A stretch of 39,237 bases of DNA, taken from Acidobacteriota bacterium. GTDB lineage: Bacteria > Acidobacteriota > Terriglobia > Bryobacterales > Bryobacteraceae. The notes under the pieces are model-generated. The model had not been told where the DNA came from and ran no database searches. It saw only the letters and a program-made list of their open reading frames with translations. The stretch is taken from positions 1 through 39,237 of the forward strand of contig VFZY01000037.1 in the NCBI GenBank assembly GCA_016870915.1. Direction: 5' to 3'. Shown one piece after another: positions 30,539 to 39,112 of this stretch (position 1 is the first letter of the stretch; every line of letters starts with the position of its first letter). The position numbers and the translations under genes were made by a program.

Positions 30539-30636
30539 TCCGGTCGAGCCCTCTCCGCCATGCTTATCGTCACCTGCTGGCGCGCCTTGACGCCTTAGGG
30601 CGACAATAGATAGGAAACGGATCCCAAGAAGACCCC

Positions 30637-31236
30637 ATGAAAAGACGTCGCGCCATTCAATCCATGCTGGGTGCGCCCGCGGCTGCCGCGCTTCCCCTGG
30701 CCGGCACAGCCCTTGCCCCCGCCGCCGCCCAGGCCCAATCCGCGCCCGCCAGCGAGTTCCCCAAACTCGCCGTCTCCCACCCCGACGCCGTCGGCGACCC
30801 CAAGCCGCGCCTGCTCACCGATCTCCAGAAAGCCACCCTCGCCCGGCTCTGCGCCCTGATCGTGCCTCCGCTCGACAACCGCCCGGGCGCCGTCGAAGCC
30901 GAGACCCCGGAGTTCCTCGACCACCTGCTGCGGCACAGCACCGCCGCCCGCCAGAAGCTCTATCGCGATGGGCTTGACCGTCTGGAACGCGACGCCCGCG
31001 CCAAGTCCGGCAAGGCCTTCTCACAGGTGGATGCCGCCCAGGCCGCGGACCTCCTGGCCCCCCTTCGCCAGGCCTGGACCTACCAGGAACCAACCGACCC
31101 CTTCGCCCGCTTCCTCCGCCTGGCCAAGGAAGAGATCCTCGCCGCCACCGTCAACTCCCGGCAGTTCGCACAAGCCGCCTCCGCCGGCCGGCGCGGCGCC
31201 ACCGGCCTCAATACCTACTGGCACGTGATCGACTAG
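30637..31236 (+). CDS. Gluconate 2-dehydrogenase subunit 3-like small subunit
   Basis: 199 residues. The N-terminus [22 protein letters not shown] looks like a twin-arginine-type export signal. The mature part matches the gluconate 2-dehydrogenase subunit 3 family: [20 protein letters not shown] near 51-70, FLDHLLRH near 93-100 and the C-terminal [10 protein letters not shown]. In known FAD-dependent gluconate and sugar dehydrogenases this subunit carries the flavoprotein across the membrane, because the large subunit lacks its own signal. The GMC gene 13 bases downstream also starts without a signal, fitting that arrangement. It heads a four-gene operon. Confidence 0.9.
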   Translation: MKRRRAIQSMLGAPAAAALPLAGTALAPAAAQAQSAPASEFPKLAVSHPDAVGDPKPRLLTDLQKATLARLCALIVPPLDNRPGAVEAETPEFLDHLLRHSTAARQKLYRDGLDRLERDARAKSGKAFSQVDAAQAADLLAPLRQAWTYQEPTDPFARFLRLAKEEILAATVNSRQFAQAASAGRRGATGLNTYWHVID

Positions 31237-31249
31237 GAGATCCGCATCA

Positions 31250-32839
31250 ATGAAAACCGATCACGACGTCCTCATCATCGGCTCCGGCGCCTCCGGCGGC
31301 ATGGCTGCCTGGACCCTCACCAGAATGGGCATCAAGTGCCTCATGCTCGATGCCGGCCCCCAGGTCGATTTCGACCGCCATCGCGACTCCCGCGCCGTCT
31401 TCGACCTGCCCTTCCGCGGCCTCGGCGAGCCCGGCCGTTTCCCCCACGTCACCCAGGCCTCCGAATTCGACGCCAACTTCTGGCTCGACGAAAAACAGAA
31501 CCCCTACAGCTACCCCGAAAAGGACCCCTACTACTGGGTCCGCATCCGGGCCCTCGGCGGCAAGACCCTCCGCTGGGGCCGCGCCTCCTGGCGCCTCAGC
31601 GACTTCGAGTTCAAGGCCCGTGACCACGACGGCTTCGGCGACAACTGGCCCGTCGCCTTGGCCGATCTCGCACCTTTCTATGACCGCGTCGAGCCCATGC
31701 TCCGCGTCTCCGGCCGCAACGAAGGGCTCCCCCAATTGCCCGACGGCAAGCTCATTGAGGACCGGTCCACGGACTCCCTCAGCGTCCAGCGCTTCATCGC
31801 CTCCTGCAAACAGCTCGGCGTGCCCACCACCAAGCCCCGCCGCGCCACCGGAACCCTGGCCAGTTCCGTCAACCTGCTTCTGCCCGATGCCCTGGCCACC
31901 GGCAACCTCACCATCGTGCCCAATGCCATCGTGCGCGAGATCAGCGTGGACCCCAAGACCGGCCTGGTCAACGGCGCCCACTACGTCGACCGCCGCTCGA
32001 AGCGCGACTACCACGTGAGCGCCCGCATCGTGATTCTGGGAGCTTCCACCCTCGAATCCACGCGCATCATGCTCAACTCGAAGTCGCCGCGCCACCCCAA
32101 TGGCCTGGCCAACTCCAGCGGCGTGCTGGGCCACTACCTCTTCGATCAGATCTACGTCAAGAACGTCGTCACCGCCATCGTGCCCGAAGCCAGGGGCGGC
32201 AAAGGGCCCCGCAATCTCACCGGCGGCGGAGGCTATATCGTTCGATTCCGCAACGTCGGCAAGCCGGACCCGAAGCTGAAATTCCTCCGTGGCTACACCT
32301 ACGATTTCGGCTCCGGCTTCACCCCCAACGCCCGCTACCTTCCCCTCTACGGCGAGCCCCTTCTGCGCGAGCTTCAGAACCTTCAGGGCACTGGCTTCAG
32401 CATGACCACCATGGGTGAAGTGCTGCCGCGCTTTGAAAACCACGTCCGCATCGACCCCAATGTGAAGGATGCCTGGGGCATCCCCAACCTGCACATCACC
32501 GCCCGCTACACCGATAACGAGCACGCCATGGCCAAGGACTCCATGGAGATGGCCGAGGCGATGTGCAAGGGCGCCGGTTTTGAGGTCCTTGCCAGGCACT
32601 CACAAATGGTCCCCCCCGGCGAAAGCATTCACGAACTGGGCACCTGCCGCATGGGCAGTGACCCCAAGCGCAGCGTTCTCAACCAGTGGAACCAGTGCCA
32701 CGACGTGAAAAACCTCTTCGTCGTCGACGGCAGCGCTTTCGTCACCGGCGGCGCCCAGAACCCCACGCTCACCATCCTCGCGCTCACTCTTCGAGCCGGC
32801 GAATTCATGGCCGCGGAGATGAAGAAACAGAACCTATGA
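31250..32839 (+). CDS. GMC family FAD-dependent oxidoreductase
   Basis: 529-residue large subunit of a gluconate-2-dehydrogenase-like enzyme. The FAD dinucleotide-binding loop is at the very N-terminus ([13 protein letters not shown], residues 8-20). The second FAD element is [16 protein letters not shown] near 101-116. The GMC C-terminal signature is complete: catalytic His in [10 protein letters not shown] near 460 and Asn in [11 protein letters not shown] near 503. There is no signal peptide, so export probably depends on the Tat-type small subunit. AGGAG lies 9 bases before the ATG. Its stop overlaps the pentaheme cytochrome start (ATGA). The substrate is probably an alcohol or sugar, with electrons passed to the cytochrome. 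Confidence 0.93.
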   Translation: MKTDHDVLIIGSGASGGMAAWTLTRMGIKCLMLDAGPQVDFDRHRDSRAVFDLPFRGLGEPGRFPHVTQASEFDANFWLDEKQNPYSYPEKDPYYWVRIRALGGKTLRWGRASWRLSDFEFKARDHDGFGDNWPVALADLAPFYDRVEPMLRVSGRNEGLPQLPDGKLIEDRSTDSLSVQRFIASCKQLGVPTTKPRRATGTLASSVNLLLPDALATGNLTIVPNAIVREISVDPKTGLVNGAHYVDRRSKRDYHVSARIVILGASTLESTRIMLNSKSPRHPNGLANSSGVLGHYLFDQIYVKNVVTAIVPEARGGKGPRNLTGGGGYIVRFRNVGKPDPKLKFLRGYTYDFGSGFTPNARYLPLYGEPLLRELQNLQGTGFSMTTMGEVLPRFENHVRIDPNVKDAWGIPNLHITARYTDNEHAMAKDSMEMAEAMCKGAGFEVLARHSQMVPPGESIHELGTCRMGSDPKRSVLNQWNQCHDVKNLFVVDGSAFVTGGAQNPTLTILALTLRAGEFMAAEMKKQNL

Positions 32840-33327
32840 CCCCGCTCCGGCGCTGGCTGGCCACCCTTCCCGTGGCCGCCGTGGTGCTTTCAGGCTGGCA
32901 GGCGGCAAAGGCGCCCGAACAGCCCATCCCATACAGCCACAGGACCCACATCGCGCTGGGGCTCGAATGCCGCAACTGCCACACCAATCCCGATCCGGGC
33001 GAGGTGATGGGCATTCCCAAAGCCTCCGTCTGCATGGGCTGCCACCAGACCGTGAAGAAGGATTCCCCGCACATTCAGAAGCTGGCCACGTTCGCCCAGT
33101 CCCGCCGCGAAATCCCCTGGGTGCGCGTCTACCAGATCCCCGCCTACGTCCGTTTCAGCCACCGCGAACATCTGGCCACGGGAGCCACCTGCGCCACCTG
33201 CCACGGCGAAGTGAAAACCCGCGACGTCCTCTGGCGCGAAGCCAACATCCACATGGGCGGTTGCATGGAGTGCCATCTCAAGAACCAGGCGAGCAATGAC
33301 TGCTCGTTCTGCCACGAACCGAAATGA
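32836..33327 (+). CDS. Pentaheme c-type cytochrome, c3/c7-like
   Basis: 163 residues. A signal peptide covers about residues 1-25. Five CxxCH heme sites lie at 45-49, 66-70, 119-123, 143-147 and 156-160. Two repeats of the form (Y/F)SHR-H-A-G--C--CH (near 33-49 and 107-123) supply distal His ligands, the pattern of cytochrome c3/c7 and related domains. The ATG at 32836 overlaps the GMC stop, so the genes are translationally coupled. The protein is probably the electron acceptor of the dehydrogenase. Classical three-subunit gluconate dehydrogenases use a triheme cytochrome of another type. Its stop overlaps the GNAT gene start, again as ATGA. Confidence 0.92.
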   Translation: MTPLRRWLATLPVAAVVLSGWQAAKAPEQPIPYSHRTHIALGLECRNCHTNPDPGEVMGIPKASVCMGCHQTVKKDSPHIQKLATFAQSRREIPWVRVYQIPAYVRFSHREHLATGATCATCHGEVKTRDVLWREANIHMGGCMECHLKNQASNDCSFCHEPK

Positions 33328-33914
33328 ACAGCGAAGGCTACTACCCACTGGAACCCGGGCGCCTTGCCTCCGTGGTCACATACCTCGAAATGACGGAGCC
33401 TCCGCCCGCCCGTCCAGCCGTCTTGCCCCCGGACTGCACCCTGCGCTGGGAACCCAATCCCGATGCCGATGACTACCTCGAACTGTTCCTCCGGGTGGGC
33501 ACGCCGTGGCTCTGGTTCGGCCACCTCCGCCTGCCGAAAGAAGAACTTGCCGACCTCCTCAAGCACTCGCCCATGGACCTGCTTCTGCTCCGGCGCCAAA
33601 ACCGCGGCGAAGGCCTGCTCGTGCTTGACCGGCGGGAGTTTCCCGAAGTGGAACTGAGCTATTTCGGAGTCACGGAACGAATGATGGGAACCACCGCCGC
33701 GCGAGCCATGATCAACGCCGCGCTCGAACGTGTCTGGAGCCTCGAAACCTCACGGTTCTGGCTGCACACCTGCACGCTCGACCATCCGCGCGCCCTGGCG
33801 TTCTACCGCCGCACCGGATTCCGCCCGTACAAACGCGCCGTCGAGGTCTTCCAGGACCCGCGCCTCTCCGGTCACCTGCCCTCAACCGCCGTCCCCGAAA
33901 TTCCGCTCCTGTAG
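33324..33914 (+). CDS. GNAT family N-acetyltransferase
   Basis: 196-residue acetyl-CoA-dependent transferase. The C-terminal half carries the GNAT fold: PEVELSYFGVTERMMGTTAARAMINAAL near 109-137 (a weak acetyl-CoA loop), then LHTCTLDHPRALAFYRRTGFRPY near 151-173, the usual motif B with its Tyr. The N-terminal half (LRWEPNPDADDYLELFLRVG...WFGHLRL) matches GNAT proteins that modify small molecules or amino groups. It starts in an ATGA overlap with the cytochrome, so it belongs to the dehydrogenase operon although no obvious metabolic link is known. Its last 43 bases overlap the 3' end of the convergent octaheme cytochrome gene. Confidence 0.87.
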   Translation: MNSEGYYPLEPGRLASVVTYLEMTEPPPARPAVLPPDCTLRWEPNPDADDYLELFLRVGTPWLWFGHLRLPKEELADLLKHSPMDLLLLRRQNRGEGLLVLDRREFPEVELSYFGVTERMMGTTAARAMINAALERVWSLETSRFWLHTCTLDHPRALAFYRRTGFRPYKRAVEVFQDPRLSGHLPSTAVPEIPLL

Positions 33915-35620
33915 CGTTCATCGTCATGGCACAGCCGGCACGCCAGCGGGCTCTCCCGCTGGCCGAAGCGCGCGTTCATCGCCGCATCGGGAATGCCGAT
34001 CTCATGCGTCCGCGCCTGGAACAACAGGCTGTTCATGATGCGCGGCATGTGGCAGTTGACGCACCGCGCCCCAGCCTCCGATGCCGCGTGGCGTGCGTGC
34101 GGCCGCGTGGCCCCGTGGCACTGCGTGCACATGCCATCCGCGTCCGGGGCGAACTTCAGCGACACCGGGTTGCGCGCCGCATCGGCGGGATGCGGGTTGT
34201 GGCAGTGGCCACAGTGCGCCTGGCCTTCCCGGTGGCACCGCGTGCGAAGGAATGCCTCGCCAATGAAAGTGGTCTCCCGGAAGCGTCCGTCCCGGTAGAA
34301 CGCCTTGCGCGAAAACTCCGCCAGCGGCCGGGACTTCTTCCGGTTCACGAACTGAATCGCATCGTCTGAATGGTTCAACTCACCCGCCGGGCCCCGGCGC
34401 AGAAGACCCGATTGCATATGGCACTGCGAGCAGATCTCCACATAGCGCCGTGCATCAAGCCCGCGGAAACTCACTGGGGGGTCCTGCGCCCGCCGGGCCA
34501 CGCGTTCGCCCGCGCGCGCCGCCGCCACATGCGGCGCCGACGGACCGTGGCAGCTCTCGCAATGCACCCCCGGCTCGGCGAACACCGCGTGCGGCTCCGC
34601 GGCGCGCAGCCGGCTGGTGTGGCACGGAGCGCAGTTGCGCTGGTAGTTCGTCTCCGGCGACAGGCTCGGAAAACGGGCGATGGTGCCGCGCGCCGCATCC
34701 GGCGGATCGATGTGCTTCCAGTAGTTCACCCACCGGCCCAGCAGGCGGTTGTACTGCGCCGGGAACACGTGGATGCCGCCGTCGGCGGCCCGGGTCGCAT
34801 AGGCCTGCTGCCACTTCGAACCAATCACGTAGTCCACCCGGAACCGTTGCCAACGGCCCGCCGCGTCCCGAACCTCAACGTGGTGCCGGCCCCGGTCAAC
34901 CAGCATCCGCAGGCTGTTCTCGAAGACGCCGGGCTTGGCGAAAACGATGCCCGCCGCATACGGGCGCAGCATGTTGGCCATGCCGGTGTGGCGCCAATTG
35001 GCATGCTCTCCGGCATGACACCCGCGGCACGCCTCGGATCCTGCGTAGCGTGCCGGCACCCGCAGCATAGCCGATGAGGCCTGTTCCGCCGGTCCGCCAA
35101 GAATGTCCCGCGCCACGAACCGCACGCGCTGTTCAAGCGGCCCCCACTCCGCCGCCGGAATCGTGACCGGCGCCGCGAACCGGTCCAGATACTCAATCAC
35201 CAGCCGTGCGTTCGCCCGAGCTTCTTCCAGACGCCCCGCCTCACGCCGCAGGCTCGCCAGCGGGGCCAGCAGCAGCGGATTCTCGGGCATCAGCCGCAAC
35301 GCAAACGCCGCGTGCCGCTCCGCGGCCGGAACGTCGCGCAACGCGATCGCCGCCTTGGCCGCCGCCTCGCTGGCCAGCACCAGAAGCCAGGAATCCGGAT
35401 ACCGCGCCAGGAACTGCTCCGCCGCCCGCAGGCGCTCCGCGGGATCCGCCAGCGCCGCCAGCTCCACCAAGGCCCGGCGCTCGTCCGGCCTGTCGATCTG
35501 ATCCAGCAGCGTCGCCGGTCTGCGCTCCGCCGAGTCGAACAGCACCGTGTCGATATCCTGCGCCGGCAACACCGGCGCCAGTGCCGCCATCAACAGCGCA
35601 AGTCTTCCCGCGCCCCTCAA
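33872..35620 (-). CDS. Octaheme c-type cytochrome with TPR-like N-terminus
   Basis: 582 residues. A Sec signal peptide covers about residues 1-20. Residues 45-145 form amphipathic helices with a TPR-like spacing (ERLRAAEQFLARYPDSWLL, AAERHAAFALRLMPENPLLL). From residue 198 onward there are eight CxxCH sites: CRGCH, CAPCH, CESCH, CSQCH, CGHCH, CTQCH, CVNCH and CRLCH, many with extra His nearby, as in cytochrome c554/octaheme-type proteins. It is probably periplasmic or outer-membrane associated. The ATG at 35620 overlaps the stop of the TonB-receptor gene (ATGA), so both are co-translated. The 3' end overlaps the GNAT gene by 43 bases in the opposite direction. Confidence 0.9.
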   Translation of the reverse strand: MRGAGRLALLMAALAPVLPAQDIDTVLFDSAERRPATLLDQIDRPDERRALVELAALADPAERLRAAEQFLARYPDSWLLVLASEAAAKAAIALRDVPAAERHAAFALRLMPENPLLLAPLASLRREAGRLEEARANARLVIEYLDRFAAPVTIPAAEWGPLEQRVRFVARDILGGPAEQASSAMLRVPARYAGSEACRGCHAGEHANWRHTGMANMLRPYAAGIVFAKPGVFENSLRMLVDRGRHHVEVRDAAGRWQRFRVDYVIGSKWQQAYATRAADGGIHVFPAQYNRLLGRWVNYWKHIDPPDAARGTIARFPSLSPETNYQRNCAPCHTSRLRAAEPHAVFAEPGVHCESCHGPSAPHVAAARAGERVARRAQDPPVSFRGLDARRYVEICSQCHMQSGLLRRGPAGELNHSDDAIQFVNRKKSRPLAEFSRKAFYRDGRFRETTFIGEAFLRTRCHREGQAHCGHCHNPHPADAARNPVSLKFAPDADGMCTQCHGATRPHARHAASEAGARCVNCHMPRIMNSLLFQARTHEIGIPDAAMNARFGQRESPLACRLCHDDERYRSGISGTAVEGR

Positions 35621-38600
35621 AACACGTACTTGAGGACGAACTGAATGTTGCGCGGTGTGTTCGCCTGCCCCGCCACGCGCCCGAACGTCGCCGGCGCGTT
35701 CAGGCTCGCCGCCGGCCCGCCAAACACCACCCGGTTGAAGATGTTGAACATCTCAGCCCGGAACTGCAGCTTGTGCGATTCGAACAATGTCATGTTCTTG
35801 AGAATGCTGAAATCTTCATTCAACAGGCTGCAGGTGCGGACATGCGGCATCAGCGCCGGGGCATTGCCCAGCGTGAACTGCGCTGGCTGAGCGAACGCGC
35901 TGCTGTTCAGATACAGATCGCGGCCCGGGTCGAAGGCGCCGCAGGAAGCCGAGCCCCGCACATCGGGGCTGATCCAGTTGGGGCGGTTGCCGCCGTTGAA
36001 CAGCGGAATCGGCCCACCGCCGCCCACACCCACCGGCGTGCCGGAAATGTAGCGCTGAATGGCGGCCAGTTCCCAGCCGCCCAGCAGCAGGTCCACGCCG
36101 CGTCCCGTGTTCGCCAGGTACTTGCGCCCGCGCCCGAATGGCAGATCGTAGGTCCAGGAAAGAATCAGGTTCTGCGGACGGTCGAAACTCGCCAGCCGCT
36201 TCTCCAGCTTCCGGTTCGCCGTGTCCAGCGGCACCGCATTGGCGGCATCGTCGCCCAGCCCCGTGTAGCCGGCGCCGCTCACGAATGCCTTCGACATCGT
36301 GTACGAGACCAGCACGCTCATGCCGGAAGCGTACTGCTTGATCAGACGCATCTGAAGTGAATGGTACGTGCTCCACCCCACCGGCTGGTAGAGGTTCCGG
36401 ATGCCCGTAAACTGCGGATAGGGCCGAAGCGCCTGGCCCACGGAGCCACGGAAACCGGGGAACGGAAGCCGCACGCCCGCCGCGCCCGCCGCCGCCGAAT
36501 TGATGTCCAGGTTCAGCGTATTGCCCAGACGCAGAGACTCGAACGGCACCTGGTTCAGATTCTCAAGCCCCGCCGAAAGCGCGGAGCCGCGCTGGCCCAC
36601 ATACCCCACATCGATCATGAACCGCCACGGAAGCTCCCGCTGCAGGTTGAAGGTCCAACTGGAAACGTAGCCCGGCTTGCCCGCGCCGGGATTCATGAAG
36701 TCGATGTTGTTTCCGTTCTGGAGCGTCGGGCTCGTGTTCGGCAGCGTGCCCGTGAAGGCCGGCAGCCCGTTGTCCAGCAGCAGCGCCGGTTCACGCCCGC
36801 CCGTGAGCTGCGGGAAGTTCTGCGAGAAAGAGAATCCATGCACGAACGCGCGATTCACGCGGCCCACGCTGGTGGCGTTGGTGGGTGAATAGAACACGCC
36901 GAATCCGGTACGCAGCACGGTCTTGGGCGTGATCGAATACGCGATGCCCAGCCGCGGCGAGAACGCCTTCAGGTAGTTCGGCGTCAGCAGCTCGCCGGGT
37001 TTCAGGAACACCAGCGCGCCGTTGCGGCCGCCCGCCGCCGCGTTCGGCGTCCCCAGGTGAAGGTACGATTGGCGGCTGTCCGCCTCCTCAATCACCGTGG
37101 GCACTTCATGCCGGAAGCCCAGCGTCAGCGTCAGCTTCCGCGTGGCCCGGAACACATCCTCCACATACCAGGCGTAGTACTCGCCGCGCATGCGCCGCAA
37201 CGGCGCCGGAATCAGCCGCTGGGCGCTGAACACCTGCCCCAGCAGCGCGCTGGCCCAGCCGTTGCCCTGCCGGGCGGCATCCGGCGACGGGATGTTCGCG
37301 GTCGACAGCGGATTGAAGTTGAACGTGCCCGAAAGGCCCCCGTCGTCCGTGCCATTGAAATTGTCGTACTGGAAGAAACGCACGTCGGCGCCCCACTTGA
37401 GCTGATGGCTGCCCCGCACCCAGGTGAAGTTGTCGACAAAGCTGTAGTTCCGGTTGATCGAAGGATCGTTCGGCTGCTGGTTCGAATTGCCCAGCGCCAG
37501 CGACCCATACGGGTTCGCGATATTGAACAGCGCGTAGCCCGGAGAGTCATTCGGCACGCCCGGAATCTTAAGCGTCTCATTGCCCTTGCGCGTATCAAGC
37601 TGCCGGATCGGATTGCTCTTCGTGAACCCCATGCCGAAGTGATGCAGCAGCGTCGGCGTGATCGTCTGGTCGTAGTTCACCCGCCAGTTCAATGCGTCAA
37701 TCGGTCCGAAAAACGAGAATCCCAGCGGTGTCGACTGCCCCAGCAGGTTCGAGTTGAAAGGATTGATGTAGCTGGTCCAATACACAAAGCTCAGCCGCTG
37801 ATTCTGCGTCATCAGATAATCGCTCTTGATCGACCAGACGGTGTCCTTCGTCCTCGAATACGTGCGGTCCAGGAAGTTGTTGAAATACCCCGGCAGGTCC
37901 GTCGAAGGCACCAGGGTCAGCAGATTTCGCGTGATCGGGCTCAGCCGGTTGGCCGGCAGGCGGTTGCCCGCGAAAGGCGTCCGCGTGCCGTCGGCCAGCG
38001 TGGTTGCCGGGTCGAAAATCGGGATCAGCGCGTTGGCGTTGTCGCGAAAGTTCGAGAAATCGCCTTGCCGGAACTCCGCCGGCGGCAGGCTGTGGAGGTT
38101 GCTGGGCGGCGGCGGCACGTTCTGCAGCCCCGTGTAGTTGAAGTTGAAGAACAGCCGGTTCTTGCCGTTGTACAGCTTGGGAAACACCACCGGGCCGCCA
38201 ATCGAGAAGCCGTACTCGTTGTACCGCACACGCGGCCGGATCCGCGCGAAGAACGGCCGCGCGTCCAGCTTGTCGTTGCGGAAGAACTCAAACGCGCCCC
38301 CGTGGAACTGGTTGGTGCCCGATTTGAACGTGAAGTTCAGAACGCCCAGGCCGCGCCCGAATTCGGCCGGGAACAGCGTGTTCTGAACCTTGAACTCTTC
38401 AATCGCCTCATACGGCGGCGACGACTGGGCCAGGAACCCCGGCGTCACCGCCAACTGCGCCGAAATACCGTCATACAGAACTTCGTTCGTGAAATCCGGG
38501 CTCCCGTTGATGTTCTTCGACCACGGTATGCCCACCACGCCCGGCGTCAGAAAGATGAAGTTCTCCGGTTGCCGCCGTCCCGTGGCTGCCGTCGTCGCGC

Positions 38601-39045
38601 CGGAACCGCCCACCTGAATCGGCAAATCGAGAATCGCCCGCCGGTCCAGCACCGTGCCGATCTCAGGCGACGTCGTCTGAAGCGTCACCACATCGCCCGA
38701 TACCGTCACCGCCTCCGTCACCTGGCCAATCACCAACTGAATATCAAGCGTCGAAGTCGTGGCCGTCTGAATCGGCACCTGTTCCTGGACGAACTTCTTG
38801 AAGCCCGTCTTCTCCGCCTCCACCTGATACAGGCCGGGCTGCAGCGCGCGGAACGCGTAGAGCCCCGCCGCCGTCGTGCGTGATGTCAACAGCAGGTTGG
38901 TCTGCAGATTACGAGCCGTCACCATCGCTTCGGGCACAATGGCCCCCGCCGAATCTGTGACGGTCCCCGTCAGGCCCCCCAGGTTGCCCTGGGCAAAAAG
39001 AGACGATGCCAGCACGGCAAGGCCGGCAAGACGAACAGTTCGCAA
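35617..39045 (-). CDS. TonB-dependent receptor with carboxypeptidase-regulatory-like domain (Oar-like)
   Basis: About 1140-residue outer-membrane protein. A signal peptide (RTVRLAGLAVLASSLFAQ) precedes a carboxypeptidase-regulatory-like domain near 23-105 (LTGTVTDSAGAIVPEAMVTA, AGLYAFRALQPGLYQVEAEK). A plug-like region follows (near 130-260), then a very long beta-barrel ending in YVF, with the aromatic last residue of outer-membrane proteins. This is the large Oar-like type expanded in Acidobacteriota. The TTG at 39045 is preferred: GGAGG (39051-39055) lies 5 bases upstream and the signal peptide then starts cleanly. In-frame ATGs at 39066 and 39084 (the latter with GGGAG upstream) would add an acidic stretch. 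Presumed role: uptake of large organic ligands. The octaheme gene follows in overlap. Confidence 0.93.
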   Translation of the reverse strand: MRTVRLAGLAVLASSLFAQGNLGGLTGTVTDSAGAIVPEAMVTARNLQTNLLLTSRTTAAGLYAFRALQPGLYQVEAEKTGFKKFVQEQVPIQTATTSTLDIQLVIGQVTEAVTVSGDVVTLQTTSPEIGTVLDRRAILDLPIQVGGSGATTAATGRRQPENFIFLTPGVVGIPWSKNINGSPDFTNEVLYDGISAQLAVTPGFLAQSSPPYEAIEEFKVQNTLFPAEFGRGLGVLNFTFKSGTNQFHGGAFEFFRNDKLDARPFFARIRPRVRYNEYGFSIGGPVVFPKLYNGKNRLFFNFNYTGLQNVPPPPSNLHSLPPAEFRQGDFSNFRDNANALIPIFDPATTLADGTRTPFAGNRLPANRLSPITRNLLTLVPSTDLPGYFNNFLDRTYSRTKDTVWSIKSDYLMTQNQRLSFVYWTSYINPFNSNLLGQSTPLGFSFFGPIDALNWRVNYDQTITPTLLHHFGMGFTKSNPIRQLDTRKGNETLKIPGVPNDSPGYALFNIANPYGSLALGNSNQQPNDPSINRNYSFVDNFTWVRGSHQLKWGADVRFFQYDNFNGTDDGGLSGTFNFNPLSTANIPSPDAARQGNGWASALLGQVFSAQRLIPAPLRRMRGEYYAWYVEDVFRATRKLTLTLGFRHEVPTVIEEADSRQSYLHLGTPNAAAGGRNGALVFLKPGELLTPNYLKAFSPRLGIAYSITPKTVLRTGFGVFYSPTNATSVGRVNRAFVHGFSFSQNFPQLTGGREPALLLDNGLPAFTGTLPNTSPTLQNGNNIDFMNPGAGKPGYVSSWTFNLQRELPWRFMIDVGYVGQRGSALSAGLENLNQVPFESLRLGNTLNLDINSAAAGAAGVRLPFPGFRGSVGQALRPYPQFTGIRNLYQPVGWSTYHSLQMRLIKQYASGMSVLVSYTMSKAFVSGAGYTGLGDDAANAVPLDTANRKLEKRLASFDRPQNLILSWTYDLPFGRGRKYLANTGRGVDLLLGGWELAAIQRYISGTPVGVGGGGPIPLFNGGNRPNWISPDVRGSASCGAFDPGRDLYLNSSAFAQPAQFTLGNAPALMPHVRTCSLLNEDFSILKNMTLFESHKLQFRAEMFNIFNRVVFGGPAASLNAPATFGRVAGQANTPRNIQFVLKYVF

Positions 39046-39106
39046 TGGAACCTCCAGTTCGGCCATACTATCCGGGATTTCCATTTTGGGTCTCCCGGAC
39101 CCCGAC

Positions 39107-39112
39107 AGTATA
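39107..39112 (-). promoter_or_regulatory. -10-like TATACT of the TonB-receptor gene
   Basis: Read on the minus strand, TATACT lies about 23 to 62 bases before the candidate start codons at 39084 and 39045. The region expected for a -35 box reads GGCACG and is not a match. The same TATACT string precedes the PSD1-type gene and the vapBC pair in this window, so it may be the common -10 form in this genome. Confidence 0.35.

Noticed and set aside
32686-32835. Longer N-terminus of the pentaheme cytochrome
   Set aside because: It would overlap the GMC gene by 150 bases and hide the signal peptide; the ATG at 32836 in the ATGA overlap is preferred.
37057-38883. 608-codon frame antisense to the TonB receptor
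   Set aside because: Shadow of the receptor; extreme Arg content and no start signals.
30637-39045. Known nitrogen- or metal-respiration cluster
   Set aside because: No nitrite, tetrathionate or porin-cytochrome partner gene is present, and heme count alone does not assign the pathway.
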